Notes: generated by a model from the letters alone, not told the origin. 53,392 nt of DNA from Syntrophaceae bacterium UBA7520 (GCA_002478265.1 DLNC01000017.1:1-53392), one strand, 5' to 3'. Shown: positions 8,119 through 17,818, counted from the first letter of the stretch. Made by a program: numbers and translations.

Positions 8119-11100
8119 TTAGGAATAAATTGTGGCGCCCTCCCCCAGTATGCGGTCCGCTTCTTTCTTCAGTTTTTCGCTGATATCAAGCCGCAAATCA
8201 TCTCCCAGATAAACTATTGTTTCGCTCTTACCGTTGATAATATGCATATATCCTTCGTAATTACCGCGGTATTTTTTGATAGTTTCATTAAAAGACTTTA
8301 TAGTCTCGACGGAAACTTTGCTGGTGTCGATCATAAAGCGCACCTGTTTGTAGGGGTTTTCCAGCGCCTTGGATAAGGTCATGGCCTCCTGAGCGATTAT
8401 TTTTACCGATTCATCGCCAACATCGAGAGTGCCGGTAATCACTATCGGTTCGTCTTCGTGAAGTACATGATAATATTTGCCGTATGTATCAGACCAGAAA
8501 ATCACGCCAACGGAACCTTGCAAATCTTCCAAAGTAACGTTGCACATGATATCTTTTCTTTTTGTCTGTCTTTCGGAAAGCGCGCTGACCACACCGGCAA
8601 TAGTTACGGTATCTTTATCGTTTTTTGCGCTTAAATTGGCGGAATTGGCGTTGGTAACAAACTTTAATTTGTCGGCATAGCGCAGCAAAGGATGACCACT
8701 AATATAGAAACCCAGAGCCTCCTTTTCCATCGCTAAAAGCTCTTTCTGGTCCCATTCGACAATGTCAGGGATTTCATAAGTCGAGCCGCCGTTATTTTTA
8801 CCGGAAGATGTCTCCAACTGATCAAAAAAACTGGCCTGCGCGCTTTGAATTTCTTTTTGCCGCCGTTGCGCTTCTTCCATCGCGTCTTCAAAATGCTCCA
8901 TTAACTGGCGTCTTTTATAACCCAAAGAATCAAACGCTCCGCACTTAATCAGACTTTCCAGCACGCGTTTATTTGTCTTGCGCAGGTCGATCCGGATTAA
9001 AAAATCCATAAATGTACTGAACTTACCTTTATTTCTGGCTTCAATTATGGAATCAATGGCCGCGTCGCCGACATTTTTTACAGCCGCCAGACCAAAACGT
9101 ATGTTTTCGCCGGAGATGCTGAAATCTTTTTCTGACTCGTTGATATCAGGCGGCAAGATATTTATGCCCATGTCCTTGCAGGTAATCATGTGCTTGATGA
9201 TTTTATCGCGGTTGTCTTTTTCACTGGTCAGGAGAGCAGCCATGAAAGCGACCGGATAATGAGCCTTCAGATAGGCCGTCTGATAGGAAATCATGGCGTA
9301 GGCAGTGCTGTGGGATTTGTTAAAACCGTATTCAGCGAATGTTTCCATCTGCTCCCATATTTTTCTGGCTTTTTGCTCATTTATTTTCTGTTTTTTCGCC
9401 CCTTCAATAAACTTGGGCTTTTCTTTTTCCATGTCTTCCGGCTTTTTCTTGCTCATCATTTTACGCAGAGTATCAGCTTCAGCCATGGTGTAATTGCCGA
9501 TAGTACCGGCAATCTGCATAACTTGCTCCTGGTAAAGAATAATGCCGTATGTTTCTTTTAAAATAGCCTCAAGCTGAGGCAGTTCATAACTTATTTGCGT
9601 TTTTCCCTGCTTGCGTGCGATGAACTCCGGAACCATTTTCATCGGCCCCGGGCGGTACAGGGCGATCAAAGCGATAACATCTTCAATGCGGTCGGGTTTC
9701 ATATTGACCATAATTTCTTTCATGCCGTCGCTTTCCAACTGAAAAACTCCGTCGGTTTCCCCACGCGTCAGCAGCTCATATGTTTGTTTATCATCCAGCG
9801 GTAAATTATCGATATTCAGATCAATATTGTGAGATTGCTTAATGAATTTAAGAGCGTTCTTAATTACCGTCAAAGTCTTAAGACCCAGGAAATCAAACTT
9901 AGTCAATCCCACGGCCTGAATGTCGTTCATGGAATACTGAGATACAACTTCGTCTTTCGGTATGCAAAGCGGCACTCGTTCCACCAAAGGCACGTCAGAA
10001 ATAACAACGCCGGCGGCATGCGTCGACGCGTGGCGATTCAGACCTTCTAAAATACGTGAAAATGCCAGAAGTTTATCAATGCGCGGGTCTTTTTTGGCTT
10101 CCTGCTGCAGGCGCGGCTCGGTTTTAATTGCCTGCTCGAGCGTTATATTGAGCACGTTAGGCACTAGTTTGGCGATTCTGTCCACTTCTCCGTAGGGAAT
10201 ATTCAAAGCACGGCCGACATCGCGAATCACCGCCTTGGCCTGCATTTTACCGAACGTGATTATCTGAGAAACTTTATCCTTGCCGTATTTTTCGGTAACA
10301 TAGCGAATAACTTCGTCCCTGCCCTCCTGGCAGAAATCAATGTCGATATCCGGCATGCTGATACGGTCGGGATTAAGGAACCTTTCAAAAAACAGCCCGT
10401 AACGGATAGGATCGATATTGGTTATTTTTGTCGCGTAAGCGACCAAGCTGCCGGCGGCTGAACCGCGTCCCGGTCCCACGGGAATGTTGTGGTGCTTTGC
10501 GTGTTTGACAAAATCGGAAACAATCAAAAAGTAGCCCGCAAAGCCCATGGCCTTGATCATTTCCAGCTCTTCGCTTAGTCGCTTTTCGTATTTTGCCCTA
10601 ATTTCCTGTTCTGTGCCATGTTGGTTCCTGATGATTTCCGGGAACCGTTTTTCCAGTCCTTCCCTAGCCTTGCGCTCCAGATATTCATCGAGTGTTTCTT
10701 CAGGGTTTTTTACTTCGAACTTGGGCAGATAAAATTTGTTCAAATCCAGTGATAGATTGCATTTTTTGGCGATTTCCACGGTGTTCGAAAGGGCCTCCGG
10801 ATATGCGGCAAAAATTTCATGCATCTCTTCCGGTGAACGGAAATAAAACTGATCCGTTCCCAGCGACATGCGATCATTGTCTTCGATAGTTTTGCCGGTC
10901 TGAATGCACAGCAGTACATCATGCGCCGGAGCATGCTCACGGTTCAAATAATGACAGTCATTGGTGGCAACAAGCGGAATGGAAAGTTCACGGCTTATTT
11001 CGATCAGATTTTTGTTGGCAGTTTGCTGATCAGGCAAGCCGTTTTGCATCATTTCCAGATAATAATTTCCTTCACCGAAGATGGCCTGATAACTGCGCGC

Positions 11101-11580
11101 GGCGTTTTTCGCTTCATCTATTTTTCCCTTCAGGATTAAATCACATATTTCTCCGTGCAGGCAGGCGCTCATCGCGATAAGGCCTTCCGCGCATTCCTTG
11201 AGTAATTCTTTGTCCACGCGGGGACGATAATAAAAACCTTCCAGAAAAGCGGCGCTGGTGAGCTTCATCAGATTTTTGTAGCCCTGCATGTTTTTGACCA
11301 GAACAAGAAGATGATTTGCCGTCTCCCCTGGCGCGTAACTTTTTTCAAATCTGCTTTTTGGCGCGACATACAGTTCCGCCCCGATAATCGGTTTTATTCC
11401 GTGGGCGTAAGCGCGCTGATAAAAATCAATTGCGCCGAACATATTCCCGTGATCGGTAATGGCAATCGCCGGCATTTTATATTCGCGCGCTTTTTGCAAC
11501 AAATCTTCCAGGCGGATCATGCCGTCCAAGAGACTGTATTGAGTATGCACGTGCAGATGCACAAATTCAGAATGCTTCAT
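8119..11580 (-). CDS. dnaE: DNA polymerase III, alpha subunit
   Basis: Replicative polymerase catalytic subunit, 1153 residues, full length. The N-terminal PHP domain (about 5-210) keeps a full set of metal-binding residues (HLHVHTQYS with His8/10/12, DHGNMFGA, TNDCHYLNREHAPAH). This contrasts with E. coli, where several are lost, so a PHP-linked activity is possible. The polymerase catalytic Asp residues are D411 and D413 in PDIDIDFCQEG and D563 in TKFDFLGL. The GPGRGSAAGSLVAY motif is near 370. A helix-hairpin-helix region follows near 830-900. The OB domain lies near 1000 (TVTIAGVVSALSERQTKRK). guaB lies 38 bases upstream on the same strand. Confidence 0.98.
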   Translation of the reverse strand: MKHSEFVHLHVHTQYSLLDGMIRLEDLLQKAREYKMPAIAITDHGNMFGAIDFYQRAYAHGIKPIIGAELYVAPKSRFEKSYAPGETANHLLVLVKNMQGYKNLMKLTSAAFLEGFYYRPRVDKELLKECAEGLIAMSACLHGEICDLILKGKIDEAKNAARSYQAIFGEGNYYLEMMQNGLPDQQTANKNLIEISRELSIPLVATNDCHYLNREHAPAHDVLLCIQTGKTIEDNDRMSLGTDQFYFRSPEEMHEIFAAYPEALSNTVEIAKKCNLSLDLNKFYLPKFEVKNPEETLDEYLERKAREGLEKRFPEIIRNQHGTEQEIRAKYEKRLSEELEMIKAMGFAGYFLIVSDFVKHAKHHNIPVGPGRGSAAGSLVAYATKITNIDPIRYGLFFERFLNPDRISMPDIDIDFCQEGRDEVIRYVTEKYGKDKVSQIITFGKMQAKAVIRDVGRALNIPYGEVDRIAKLVPNVLNITLEQAIKTEPRLQQEAKKDPRIDKLLAFSRILEGLNRHASTHAAGVVISDVPLVERVPLCIPKDEVVSQYSMNDIQAVGLTKFDFLGLKTLTVIKNALKFIKQSHNIDLNIDNLPLDDKQTYELLTRGETDGVFQLESDGMKEIMVNMKPDRIEDVIALIALYRPGPMKMVPEFIARKQGKTQISYELPQLEAILKETYGIILYQEQVMQIAGTIGNYTMAEADTLRKMMSKKKPEDMEKEKPKFIEGAKKQKINEQKARKIWEQMETFAEYGFNKSHSTAYAMISYQTAYLKAHYPVAFMAALLTSEKDNRDKIIKHMITCKDMGINILPPDINESEKDFSISGENIRFGLAAVKNVGDAAIDSIIEARNKGKFSTFMDFLIRIDLRKTNKRVLESLIKCGAFDSLGYKRRQLMEHFEDAMEEAQRRQKEIQSAQASFFDQLETSSGKNNGGSTYEIPDIVEWDQKELLAMEKEALGFYISGHPLLRYADKLKFVTNANSANLSAKNDKDTVTIAGVVSALSERQTKRKDIMCNVTLEDLQGSVGVIFWSDTYGKYYHVLHEDEPIVITGTLDVGDESVKIIAQEAMTLSKALENPYKQVRFMIDTSKVSVETIKSFNETIKKYRGNYEGYMHIINGKSETIVYLGDDLRLDISEKLKKEADRILGEGATIYS

Positions 11581-11618
11581 GGTTTAATAAAAAATATATT
11601 AAGCAGGCTGATAATTAA

Positions 11619-13079
11619 TTAATCCAGCCAGTAGTTGGGCGCTTCTTTGGTTATAATAACGTCATGCACGTGGCTTTCACGCAAACCAGCTGCGGTGATG
11701 CGCACAAAACGGGATTTTTCGATTAATTCGGCAATTGTTTTACACCCCGCGTAACCCATACCGGCGCGTAAGCCACCGATTAGCTGATGAATGCTAGCCG
11801 AAAGCGAGCCGCGGAAAGGCACCCTGCCTTCGATTCCTTCCGGAACAAGTTTTGAAGCACCTTCTATGTCATCTTGATAATAGCGGTCGCGGCTGCCCAT
11901 TTTCATCGCTTCCAGAGAACCCATGCCGCGGTAAACTTTATAGCTGCGTCCCTGAAATAAGACGGTTTCGCCGGGACTTTCTTCCGTGCCGGCAAATAAG
12001 CCGCCGATCATTACACTGTGCGCACCACAGCCGATAGCTTTAACGATGTCGCCGGAATATTTTATTCCGCCATCCGCTATTACGGGAATGCCGTTTTGGG
12101 CAGCTATTTTGTAGGCGTCACGGATCGCGGACATCTGCGCCACTCCCACTCCGGCGATAACCCGCGTGGTGCAAATGGAACCTGGGCCGACGCCTACCTT
12201 TACGGCATCCACGCCGGCATCGATCAGCGCTTTTGCTCCTTCTGATGTCGCTACATTTCCGGCAATTAATTCGCACTTGGGGAAGTTAGCCTTCGTGGAT
12301 TTGATCGCATCGATTACCGCGGCGGAATGTCCGTGTGAGGTGTCAATGACGATAACATCAGCGCCCGCCGCCAATAACGCGTCAATCCTTGCTTCGCGAT
12401 CGATTATTCCGACCGCCGCTCCGACGCGTAACCTCCCCAAGGAATCCTTACAGGCATTCGGGAAGCGCCGGATTTTTTCAATGTCTTTTATGGTAATGAG
12501 GCCTTTTAATTGATATTCGTCATCAACGACCAGCAATTTTTCGATGCGGTGTTTGTGAAGGAGTTTTTTTGATTCTTCCAGGGAAATATTGGACGAAACG
12601 GTCACCAGATTTTTTTTGGTCATCACATTGGATACGGGCTGTGAAAGATCCTCCTCAAAGCGCAAATCGCGATTGGTGAGAATGCCCACCAATTTTCCTT
12701 TTTTGGTGACCGGAACGCCGGAAATCGAATATTTGCTCATTAGTTCGAGGGCGTCGCTCACTTTCTGATCCGGTTCAATGGTGATCGGGTCCACAATCAT
12801 GCCGCTTTCCGATTTTTTGACTTTGTCCACTTCCACAGCCTGGTGCTCTATGCTCATATTGCGGTGAATAATGCCGATACCGCCTTCCTGCGCCATGCAT
12901 ATTGCCGTGCGGGATTCTGTTACCGTATCCATGGCAGCAGAGATAATCGGGATACGCAGCGATATATTTTTAGTCAGGAGCGTGGAAACATCAACGTCTT
13001 TGGGTAATACACTGGAAGCCGCGGGCACCAGAAGCAGGTCGTCAAAAGTTAAAGATTCTTTTACGATATCATCAAGCAT
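11619..13079 (-). CDS. guaB: IMP dehydrogenase
   Basis: Catalyses NAD+-dependent oxidation of IMP to XMP, the committed step of GMP synthesis. 486 residues with the TIM-barrel split by two CBS domains (about 94-205), as usual. The catalytic cysteine is C303 in GVGPGSICTTRVIAGVG. The flap region GMGSLEAMKMGSRDRYYQ and the IMP-binding loop PVIADGGIKYSGDI are present. Its ATG at 13079 is preceded on the minus strand by a good AGGAGG-type ribosome site. It sits between the DUF1285-like gene (24 bases upstream) and dnaE. Confidence 0.98.
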   Translation of the reverse strand: MLDDIVKESLTFDDLLLVPAASSVLPKDVDVSTLLTKNISLRIPIISAAMDTVTESRTAICMAQEGGIGIIHRNMSIEHQAVEVDKVKKSESGMIVDPITIEPDQKVSDALELMSKYSISGVPVTKKGKLVGILTNRDLRFEEDLSQPVSNVMTKKNLVTVSSNISLEESKKLLHKHRIEKLLVVDDEYQLKGLITIKDIEKIRRFPNACKDSLGRLRVGAAVGIIDREARIDALLAAGADVIVIDTSHGHSAAVIDAIKSTKANFPKCELIAGNVATSEGAKALIDAGVDAVKVGVGPGSICTTRVIAGVGVAQMSAIRDAYKIAAQNGIPVIADGGIKYSGDIVKAIGCGAHSVMIGGLFAGTEESPGETVLFQGRSYKVYRGMGSLEAMKMGSRDRYYQDDIEGASKLVPEGIEGRVPFRGSLSASIHQLIGGLRAGMGYAGCKTIAELIEKSRFVRITAAGLRESHVHDVIITKEAPNYWLD

Positions 13080-13103
13080 TATATCCTCCTGGAGAAGTAA
13101 AAA

Positions 13104-13559
13104 TTAATCTTTTTGAATATAAAATTTCTTGCCGTTTAAGGTTACAAAAAATTCGTTTCCATCAGCAGATTGTTCTATATGCTCAGCCAGCTGGTAATAA
13201 CTTTTACGTGAAAATCGCGCTTTAAATTTACCGTCTTTTACCATGCAATAAGGAACATTATTACAGCCGATTTGTAAAGTGTTTAAATCCAGTTTTTCCA
13301 TCGAATCGTCGGTCAAGAGAACATGGAAACAATCGCTTCCTTCTTCTTGGTCGTGTGTTTTAAAAACGGATGTAACGACAAAAGCGGTGTCTTCCACGTC
13401 CAGATAACACCGCTCTTCGCCAAGTTCAATCAGATAATTGCCGTCGGCATCGATTTTAAGGTTTTCAAAGAAAATACAAAGAAATTCCTTACGAAACATA
13501 TGTGCGCCACGAAAATACCAGATTCCTTCTTTATCTATCCTGATTTCGCTTCCCTGCAT
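13104..13559 (-). CDS. DUF1285-like protein
   Basis: 151 residues. The N-terminal pattern (IRIDKEGIWYFRGAHMFRKE, then LKIDADGNYLIELGEERCYLDVEDTAFVV) matches what I recall of the DUF1285 family: an acidic-glycine start, a W/F-x-G box, a DGxYxI strand and a VEDxxFVV strip. Family function is unknown. There is no signal peptide or membrane segment. Its ATG directly abuts the dtd stop codon, indicating translational coupling with dtd and a shared transcript with guaB and dnaE. The family call is from pattern memory and is only moderately certain. Confidence 0.7.
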   Translation of the reverse strand: MQGSEIRIDKEGIWYFRGAHMFRKEFLCIFFENLKIDADGNYLIELGEERCYLDVEDTAFVVTSVFKTHDQEEGSDCFHVLLTDDSMEKLDLNTLQIGCNNVPYCMVKDGKFKARFSRKSYYQLAEHIEQSADGNEFFVTLNGKKFYIQKD

Positions 13560-14006
13560 TTATATATTCTTTCTGCTGTCCAGTATGATAGTCACCGGCC
13601 CGTTATTTATTAATTCTATTTTCATCATTTCCTGAAACTTTCCACAGCATGTCTTTACCTGCTGCCCGGCTTTATCAAGAAAATAATCATACAATTTCTG
13701 CGCTTTTTGCGGCTCTTCAGCGTTAACAAAAGACGGGCGTCTTCCTTTGCGGCAATCCGCCAACAATGTGAACTGAGAAACCACCAGCAGCGCGCCTGCT
13801 GTTTCCAGCAAGGAAAGATTCATTTTCCCCTGATCGTCTTCAAATATCCGCAGGTTAATGGACTTGTCCAGAATATAGTCGGCATCGGCTGGCGAGTCTT
13901 CTTTTTCGATACCCAGAAAGACCAAAATACCAGATTTAATTGAAGAAAATTCTTTATAGTTAATTTTAACGCCGGCACGCTCGACTCGTTGAATAACGGC
14001 TCTCAT
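13560..14006 (-). CDS. dtd: D-aminoacyl-tRNA deacylase
   Basis: Removes D-amino acids (and mischarged glycine) from tRNA. 148 residues, the normal length. MRAVIQRVERAGVKI is the family N-terminus. The active-site motif VVSQFTLLADCRKGRRPSF and the C-terminal NNGPVTIILDSR (Gly-Pro motif) are intact. It is the first gene of the minus-strand run that continues through the DUF1285-like gene, guaB, dnaE and the UPF0280 gene. It is divergent from the cysteine-rich gene at 14257. Confidence 0.96.
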   Translation of the reverse strand: MRAVIQRVERAGVKINYKEFSSIKSGILVFLGIEKEDSPADADYILDKSINLRIFEDDQGKMNLSLLETAGALLVVSQFTLLADCRKGRRPSFVNAEEPQKAQKLYDYFLDKAGQQVKTCCGKFQEMMKIELINNGPVTIILDSRKNI

Positions 14007-14125
14007 GGATAGTCCTGTTAAAATTGAAAAATGCTATCAGCAAATGCTTTTCTGTTCAAGTTAATATTTACGCTGCAATACGTGCTGATACTTTAAAAAT
14101 ATATGTACGGGAAAATATATTTATC

Positions 14126-14154
14126 TTGACAAGTATCTTTTTTCCTGCTAATGA
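14126..14154 (+). promoter_or_regulatory. Possible promoter for the cysteine-rich gene
   Basis: A perfect TTGACA at 14126-14131 lies in the 250-base gap between dtd and the divergent cysteine-rich gene. The -10 (TAATGA at 14149-14154, 17-base spacing) is weak. Otherwise this gap holds nothing I can name. A longer in-frame ORF begins at 14173, but its first 28 codons look like leader rather than protein. Confidence 0.3.
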
Positions 14155-14256
14155 CAGCGCGCTTTTTTATCCATGGCGTTAGCAGAAGTTTTTCTTAAGT
14201 TAAACTCTCCCGCAGCGTCGATACTAATGATTAAGGTTACAGGAGGACCGTTTCCC

Positions 14257-14541
14257 ATGGTTTGTCAGACAGTAAGAGCGAATCAGGAATGCTCTTTTAT
14301 GAGCAAAAAAGGGTGTAATTTTTTTGGCGGAAGTTGCCAGCCCGTAGTGGAAAAATGCGATACCTGCGGTAAGGTAATTGACTATGAATCAAAAAAATAT
14401 TGCAGCGTGTATCCCAACCCGGCGAGCAAGTGGTTGACGGGCAAATGTCCCACGGCTACCCATATTAAGCTGGAAATCAGCGAAGGAACGCAAAAAATCA
14501 ACCCTTTGAAAGCTTCTAAAAGATCAAGCAAAAAAGCCTAA
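14257..14541 (+). CDS. PxxKW family cysteine-rich protein
   Basis: 94 residues with nine cysteines. The motif NPASKWLTGKCPTATH gives the family its name (P-x-x-K-W), and CSFMSKKGCNFFGGSC plus KCDTCGKVIDYESKKYC suggest metal binding. The family is small and known mainly from anaerobic deltaproteobacteria; function is unknown. The ORF is open back to 14173, but the ATG at 14257 is chosen. It follows a perfect AGGAGG at 14241-14246 and gives MVCQTVRANQECSF, the usual family start, whereas the upstream residues look unlike protein. The C-terminus is lysine/serine-rich. A strong terminator follows directly. Confidence 0.8.
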   Translation: MVCQTVRANQECSFMSKKGCNFFGGSCQPVVEKCDTCGKVIDYESKKYCSVYPNPASKWLTGKCPTATHIKLEISEGTQKINPLKASKRSSKKA

Positions 14542-14564
14542 AATGCTGTTTTTGAGCAAAAAAA

Positions 14565-14604
14565 CAAAAAAGCCGGCCAAATTAAGAATGGCCGGCTTTT
14601 TTTT
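14565..14604. terminator. Bidirectional intrinsic terminator
   Basis: A nine-base perfect stem, AGCCGGCCA (14571-14579) with TGGCCGGCT (14589-14597), is flanked by an A-run on the left and a T-run on the right. Read on + it ends the cysteine-rich gene; read on - it ends the MerR gene, whose stop codon lies within the T-run. Confidence 0.9.
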
Positions 14605-14947
14605 ATTCGGTAATCATGGCTCTTATTGCCATCAATTCTTGTTTTATTTGAGCCAGTCTTTCCTTTTCGGATGAATTCTTGTTTTCTTGTTCGCGGTATT
14701 CGCGAGTTTTAATGAGTTGCTTTTTTGCCCCGTCGATAGTGAAACGCTGTGCGTACAACAAATTCCTTATTGTCAGTAATTCCTGAACATCTTTTCTTCT
14801 GTATAGCCGCTGCGACGTCCTAGTGCGTACCGGCTTAATAGTTTTGAATTCTGTTTCCCAATACCTGATAACATATGGCTCAACGTTGAGAATTTTGCTT
14901 ACTTCGCCAATACGAAAATATGCTTTTTCAGGTATGATTGTTTCCAT
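14603..14947 (-). CDS. MerR-family transcriptional regulator
   Basis: 114 residues. The N-terminal winged helix-turn-helix is clear (YFRIGEVSKILNVEPYVIRYWE, then SQRLYRRKDVQELLTIRNLL). A coiled-coil dimerisation helix follows (about 70-110). There is no C-terminal effector domain or metal-binding cysteine, so it is the short MerR type often found downstream of ihfA/pheT in this group. Its target is unknown. It lies 156 bases downstream of ihfA with a probable terminator between, so it may have its own promoter. Confidence 0.88.
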   Translation of the reverse strand: METIIPEKAYFRIGEVSKILNVEPYVIRYWETEFKTIKPVRTRTSQRLYRRKDVQELLTIRNLLYAQRFTIDGAKKQLIKTREYREQENKNSSEKERLAQIKQELMAIRAMITE

Positions 14948-15027
14948 AATATTTCGCCTATGTGGCTGACTTTCCGGCGCGTAAAAGATATCCTGAAAAC
15001 AATAAAATAAACAATATAAAATACCTT

Positions 15028-15048
15028 AAAAAACAGCGTGATTCACGC
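15028..15048 (-). terminator. Probable terminator after ihfA
   Basis: The palindrome GCGTGATTCACGC (15036-15048) can form a five-base stem. On the minus strand it is followed by TG and six T (complement of 15028-15033). It lies about 55 bases after ihfA and would close the thrS-ihfA operon. The stem is short; the site could instead be an operator for the MerR gene just downstream. Confidence 0.45.
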
Positions 15049-15103
15049 AGTAATTAAAGTTATATATTATGACGTTAGCGCAGGTTAATAATGTTTGTTG
15101 TTA

Positions 15104-15376
15104 TCAGTTAAGTGCCTTACGCAAAACCTGAGATGATTTAAAGGTCAAGACGCGGCGCGCGGTGATGGAAATTTCTTCTCCGGTCTGCGGATTCCGCCCA
15201 CGGCGTGATCTTTTTTCCTTTACAATAAAATTTCCAAAACCGGAAATCTTTACCTTTTCTCCTTGCGCAAGTTTTTCTTTAATCAGATCAAAAACGGTTT
15301 CGACAATATCCGCTGATTCTTTCTTGGAAAAACCAAGCTTTTCGTAAACATTCTGTATGATTTCTATCTTCGTCAT
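15104..15376 (-). CDS. ihfA: Integration host factor alpha / HU-family protein
   Basis: A 90-residue DNA-bending protein. MTKIEIIQNVYEKLGFSKKE is the dimerisation helix, KISGFGNFIVKEK follows, and the DNA-intercalating arm is RRGRNPQTGEEISI. The gene overlaps the pheS-pheT operon in the same order as E. coli pheST-ihfA, which favours IhfA over generic HU. Two ATGs are possible. The first (15382) directly abuts GGAGGT, while the second (15376) lies six bases beyond it and is chosen. Only 15 bases separate it from the pheT stop. Confidence 0.93.
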   Translation of the reverse strand: MTKIEIIQNVYEKLGFSKKESADIVETVFDLIKEKLAQGEKVKISGFGNFIVKEKRSRRGRNPQTGEEISITARRVLTFKSSQVLRKALN

Positions 15377-15391
15377 TTCCATACCTCCGTT

Positions 15392-17818
15392 TTATTCTTC
15401 TTGCTTGTTTTCGCCCCTTATCTTAGCTTTGGTCAAATCAACGATGTTGCGTATTATTCGTTCATGCACTTCGCCCGCCTGACTATCCGTAAGCGTGCGT
15501 TGCGCAGACCGGTAAGAAAAACGAAACCCTATGCTTTTTGTTCCTTCCGGAATACCTTTGCCTTCGTATATATCAAAAATTACGACATTTTCAAGCAAAT
15601 CTTCATTTAAATTTGAAATAATATTAAGGATATAATCAGCTTCAATTTTTTTGTCCAGCACAAAGGCGACGTCTCGATTTATGGCCGGAAATCGGGAAAA
15701 ATCGGCATAATTAACCACGGTTTTTGATGCCTGAGCAATAAGGTCGGTGTTAATCTCAAAAAAACAAGCGTCATGCTTTAAATCCAATTTCGCCATTATC
15801 TGAGGATGAATAACCCCCATGCATCCTAAAGGTATTTCGCCGGAAAAAACAGTGCATGATTTTCCCGGATGCAAAAAAGGTTCGGAAGGAGATGCGGCGA
15901 ATTTGATATTATTTATTTTTAAGTCAAAAAATAAATTTTCCAGACATCCCTTCAAATCAAAAAAATCTGTTGGTGTTTTTAGTCCCCATAAATCGTCTGT
16001 TTTTGCTCCCGACATTAACGCGGCGCAGAAATTTTTTTCTTCAGGCAGCTTTCCTTTCTGGCGGTGGATAAATGCACGGCCCAATTCAAATATCTTTAAA
16101 TTTCCGTAACCGTTGTTGATGTTTTTTTTCAATGTATCCAAAAGGCCAACCAGCAATGTCGGGCGCATAATGGACTGCTCTTCGGTTAAGGGGTTGCTGA
16201 TAGCTACCACATTGCGCCTTTTGTCATCCGTGGGCAGAAGCACATTATCCAGTGATGAGGGCGCAATAAAGCTGTAGTTGATGACTTCGCTGAAACCCAT
16301 GCCGTTCATTACATTTCTGAGGCGCTTTTCCATATCCTGGTGGTGGTTATGACGCGTTTCGGTTATGGAAATATCAGGAAGAGTCTCCGGCACCCGCTTG
16401 TATCCGTAAATTCTGATGATTTCTTCAATTAAATCTATTTCTCTGGTTAGATCCATCCGGAAAGAAGGCGGTTTTACCCGGTAAACACCCTTCCCCGCCG
16501 CGTTAACCTTCATTTCGAGACTGCGCAATATTCTGAGAATTTCAGCGGTGGGTATTTGTGTGCCGGTTATCTGATGGACGCGCGTTAAACGCAGCTTAAT
16601 ATTTTTAACTGTCTTTATTTTTTGCGGATACTCATCAATGTAACCGCGGCAGACGCTTCCGCCGGACAAATCAGCAATAAGTTGAGCCGCGCGATTTAAC
16701 GCCCGCACTACTCCCTCAGGATCAACACCTCTTTCAAAACGAAACGCGGCATCAGTGGGCATGCCTAATTTTCGCGCTGAGCGTCGAATGGATTGGGGAT
16801 TGAAGTAAGCGCTCTCAAGTAAAATAGTGCTGGTGTCTTCTTTGACTTCAGAATTCAGTCCCCCCATAATGCCGCCGATAGCTATGGGTTTTACCCCGTC
16901 GCAGATCAACAAAGTATCATCGGTTAATTTCCGGCTTTTGCCGTCTAGCGAAACAAATTCCTCGTCTTTTTTTGATTTACGAACAACGATGCGCCCTTTT
17001 TCCAAAAAACGGAAATCGAAGGCGTGCAACGGCTGTCCCATTTCGAGCATGACAAAATTTGTCGCATCAACAACATTGTTGATCGCGCGCATACCCGCCG
17101 CTTCCAACCTTGTTTTCAGCCAGACAGGCGAGGGACCGATGGTAACATTCTTAATCATCCTGGCTGTGTATCTTGGACAAAGCTCCGGATCCAATATTTT
17201 CACGGAGGTCAGCCTTTTAACGCTCTGGTCGTTTTCTTTTATTCTGATTTCGGGTATTTTTATTTTTTTATTTGTCAGCGCGGCAACTTCACGCGCGATA
17301 CCCAGCATGCTGAGGCAATCAGCACGATTAGGCGTGACGCTTATATCCAGAACAGTGTCTTTTAAATCGAGAGCTTTTTCTAGGGGCAGACACAATTTTA
17401 AACCGCGCGATAACTGCATAATGCCGGAAGCATCATCTCCTATTTCCAACTCGGCTTCCGAACACAACATTCCTTCTGAGAGCTCACCGCGCAGACGAGC
17501 TTCTTTAATTACATATCCTCCGGGAATGGTCGCGCCCAGTTTGGCCAGGGGAACTATGTCGCCGGCTTTGATGTTCTTTGCTCCGCAGACAACAGGATAT
17601 TTTTTTGCGCCGTCGGTAACTTCACAAAGTGAAAGATTGTCCGCGTTGGGATGAGGTTTTACGGAAATGATTTTTGCTGTAACTACACCGGTAAAGGCGG
17701 GCACGATTTCTTTGATTGCTTCCACTTCCAGCCCGGACATGGTCATTCGTTCGGCCAGTTTTTCCGCCTTTAAAGAAATATTTACATAGTCCTTAAGCCA
17801 TTTGAGGCTGACCAACAT
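15392..17818 (-). CDS. pheT: Phenylalanyl-tRNA synthetase, beta subunit
   Basis: 808 residues, full length. In order: the EMAP-type tRNA-binding domain (about 40-150, CEVTDGAKKYPVVCGAKNIKAGD), the B3/B4 editing domain (about 210-390, with VVDATNFVMLEMGQPLHAFD), the B5 domain near 405-475, the catalytic-like core, and the C-terminal ferredoxin-fold anticodon-binding domain (about 715-805, FSRFPAINRDVAFVLD). It forms the alpha2-beta2 enzyme with PheS, whose gene ends 17 bases upstream. Confidence 0.98.
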   Translation of the reverse strand: MLVSLKWLKDYVNISLKAEKLAERMTMSGLEVEAIKEIVPAFTGVVTAKIISVKPHPNADNLSLCEVTDGAKKYPVVCGAKNIKAGDIVPLAKLGATIPGGYVIKEARLRGELSEGMLCSEAELEIGDDASGIMQLSRGLKLCLPLEKALDLKDTVLDISVTPNRADCLSMLGIAREVAALTNKKIKIPEIRIKENDQSVKRLTSVKILDPELCPRYTARMIKNVTIGPSPVWLKTRLEAAGMRAINNVVDATNFVMLEMGQPLHAFDFRFLEKGRIVVRKSKKDEEFVSLDGKSRKLTDDTLLICDGVKPIAIGGIMGGLNSEVKEDTSTILLESAYFNPQSIRRSARKLGMPTDAAFRFERGVDPEGVVRALNRAAQLIADLSGGSVCRGYIDEYPQKIKTVKNIKLRLTRVHQITGTQIPTAEILRILRSLEMKVNAAGKGVYRVKPPSFRMDLTREIDLIEEIIRIYGYKRVPETLPDISITETRHNHHQDMEKRLRNVMNGMGFSEVINYSFIAPSSLDNVLLPTDDKRRNVVAISNPLTEEQSIMRPTLLVGLLDTLKKNINNGYGNLKIFELGRAFIHRQKGKLPEEKNFCAALMSGAKTDDLWGLKTPTDFFDLKGCLENLFFDLKINNIKFAASPSEPFLHPGKSCTVFSGEIPLGCMGVIHPQIMAKLDLKHDACFFEINTDLIAQASKTVVNYADFSRFPAINRDVAFVLDKKIEADYILNIISNLNEDLLENVVIFDIYEGKGIPEGTKSIGFRFSYRSAQRTLTDSQAGEVHERIIRNIVDLTKAKIRGENKQEE

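Noticed and set aside
16827..17654. A 275-residue + strand ORF within pheT
   Set aside because: Serine/proline/arginine-rich shadow opposite well conserved pheT domains; no ribosome site or family resemblance.
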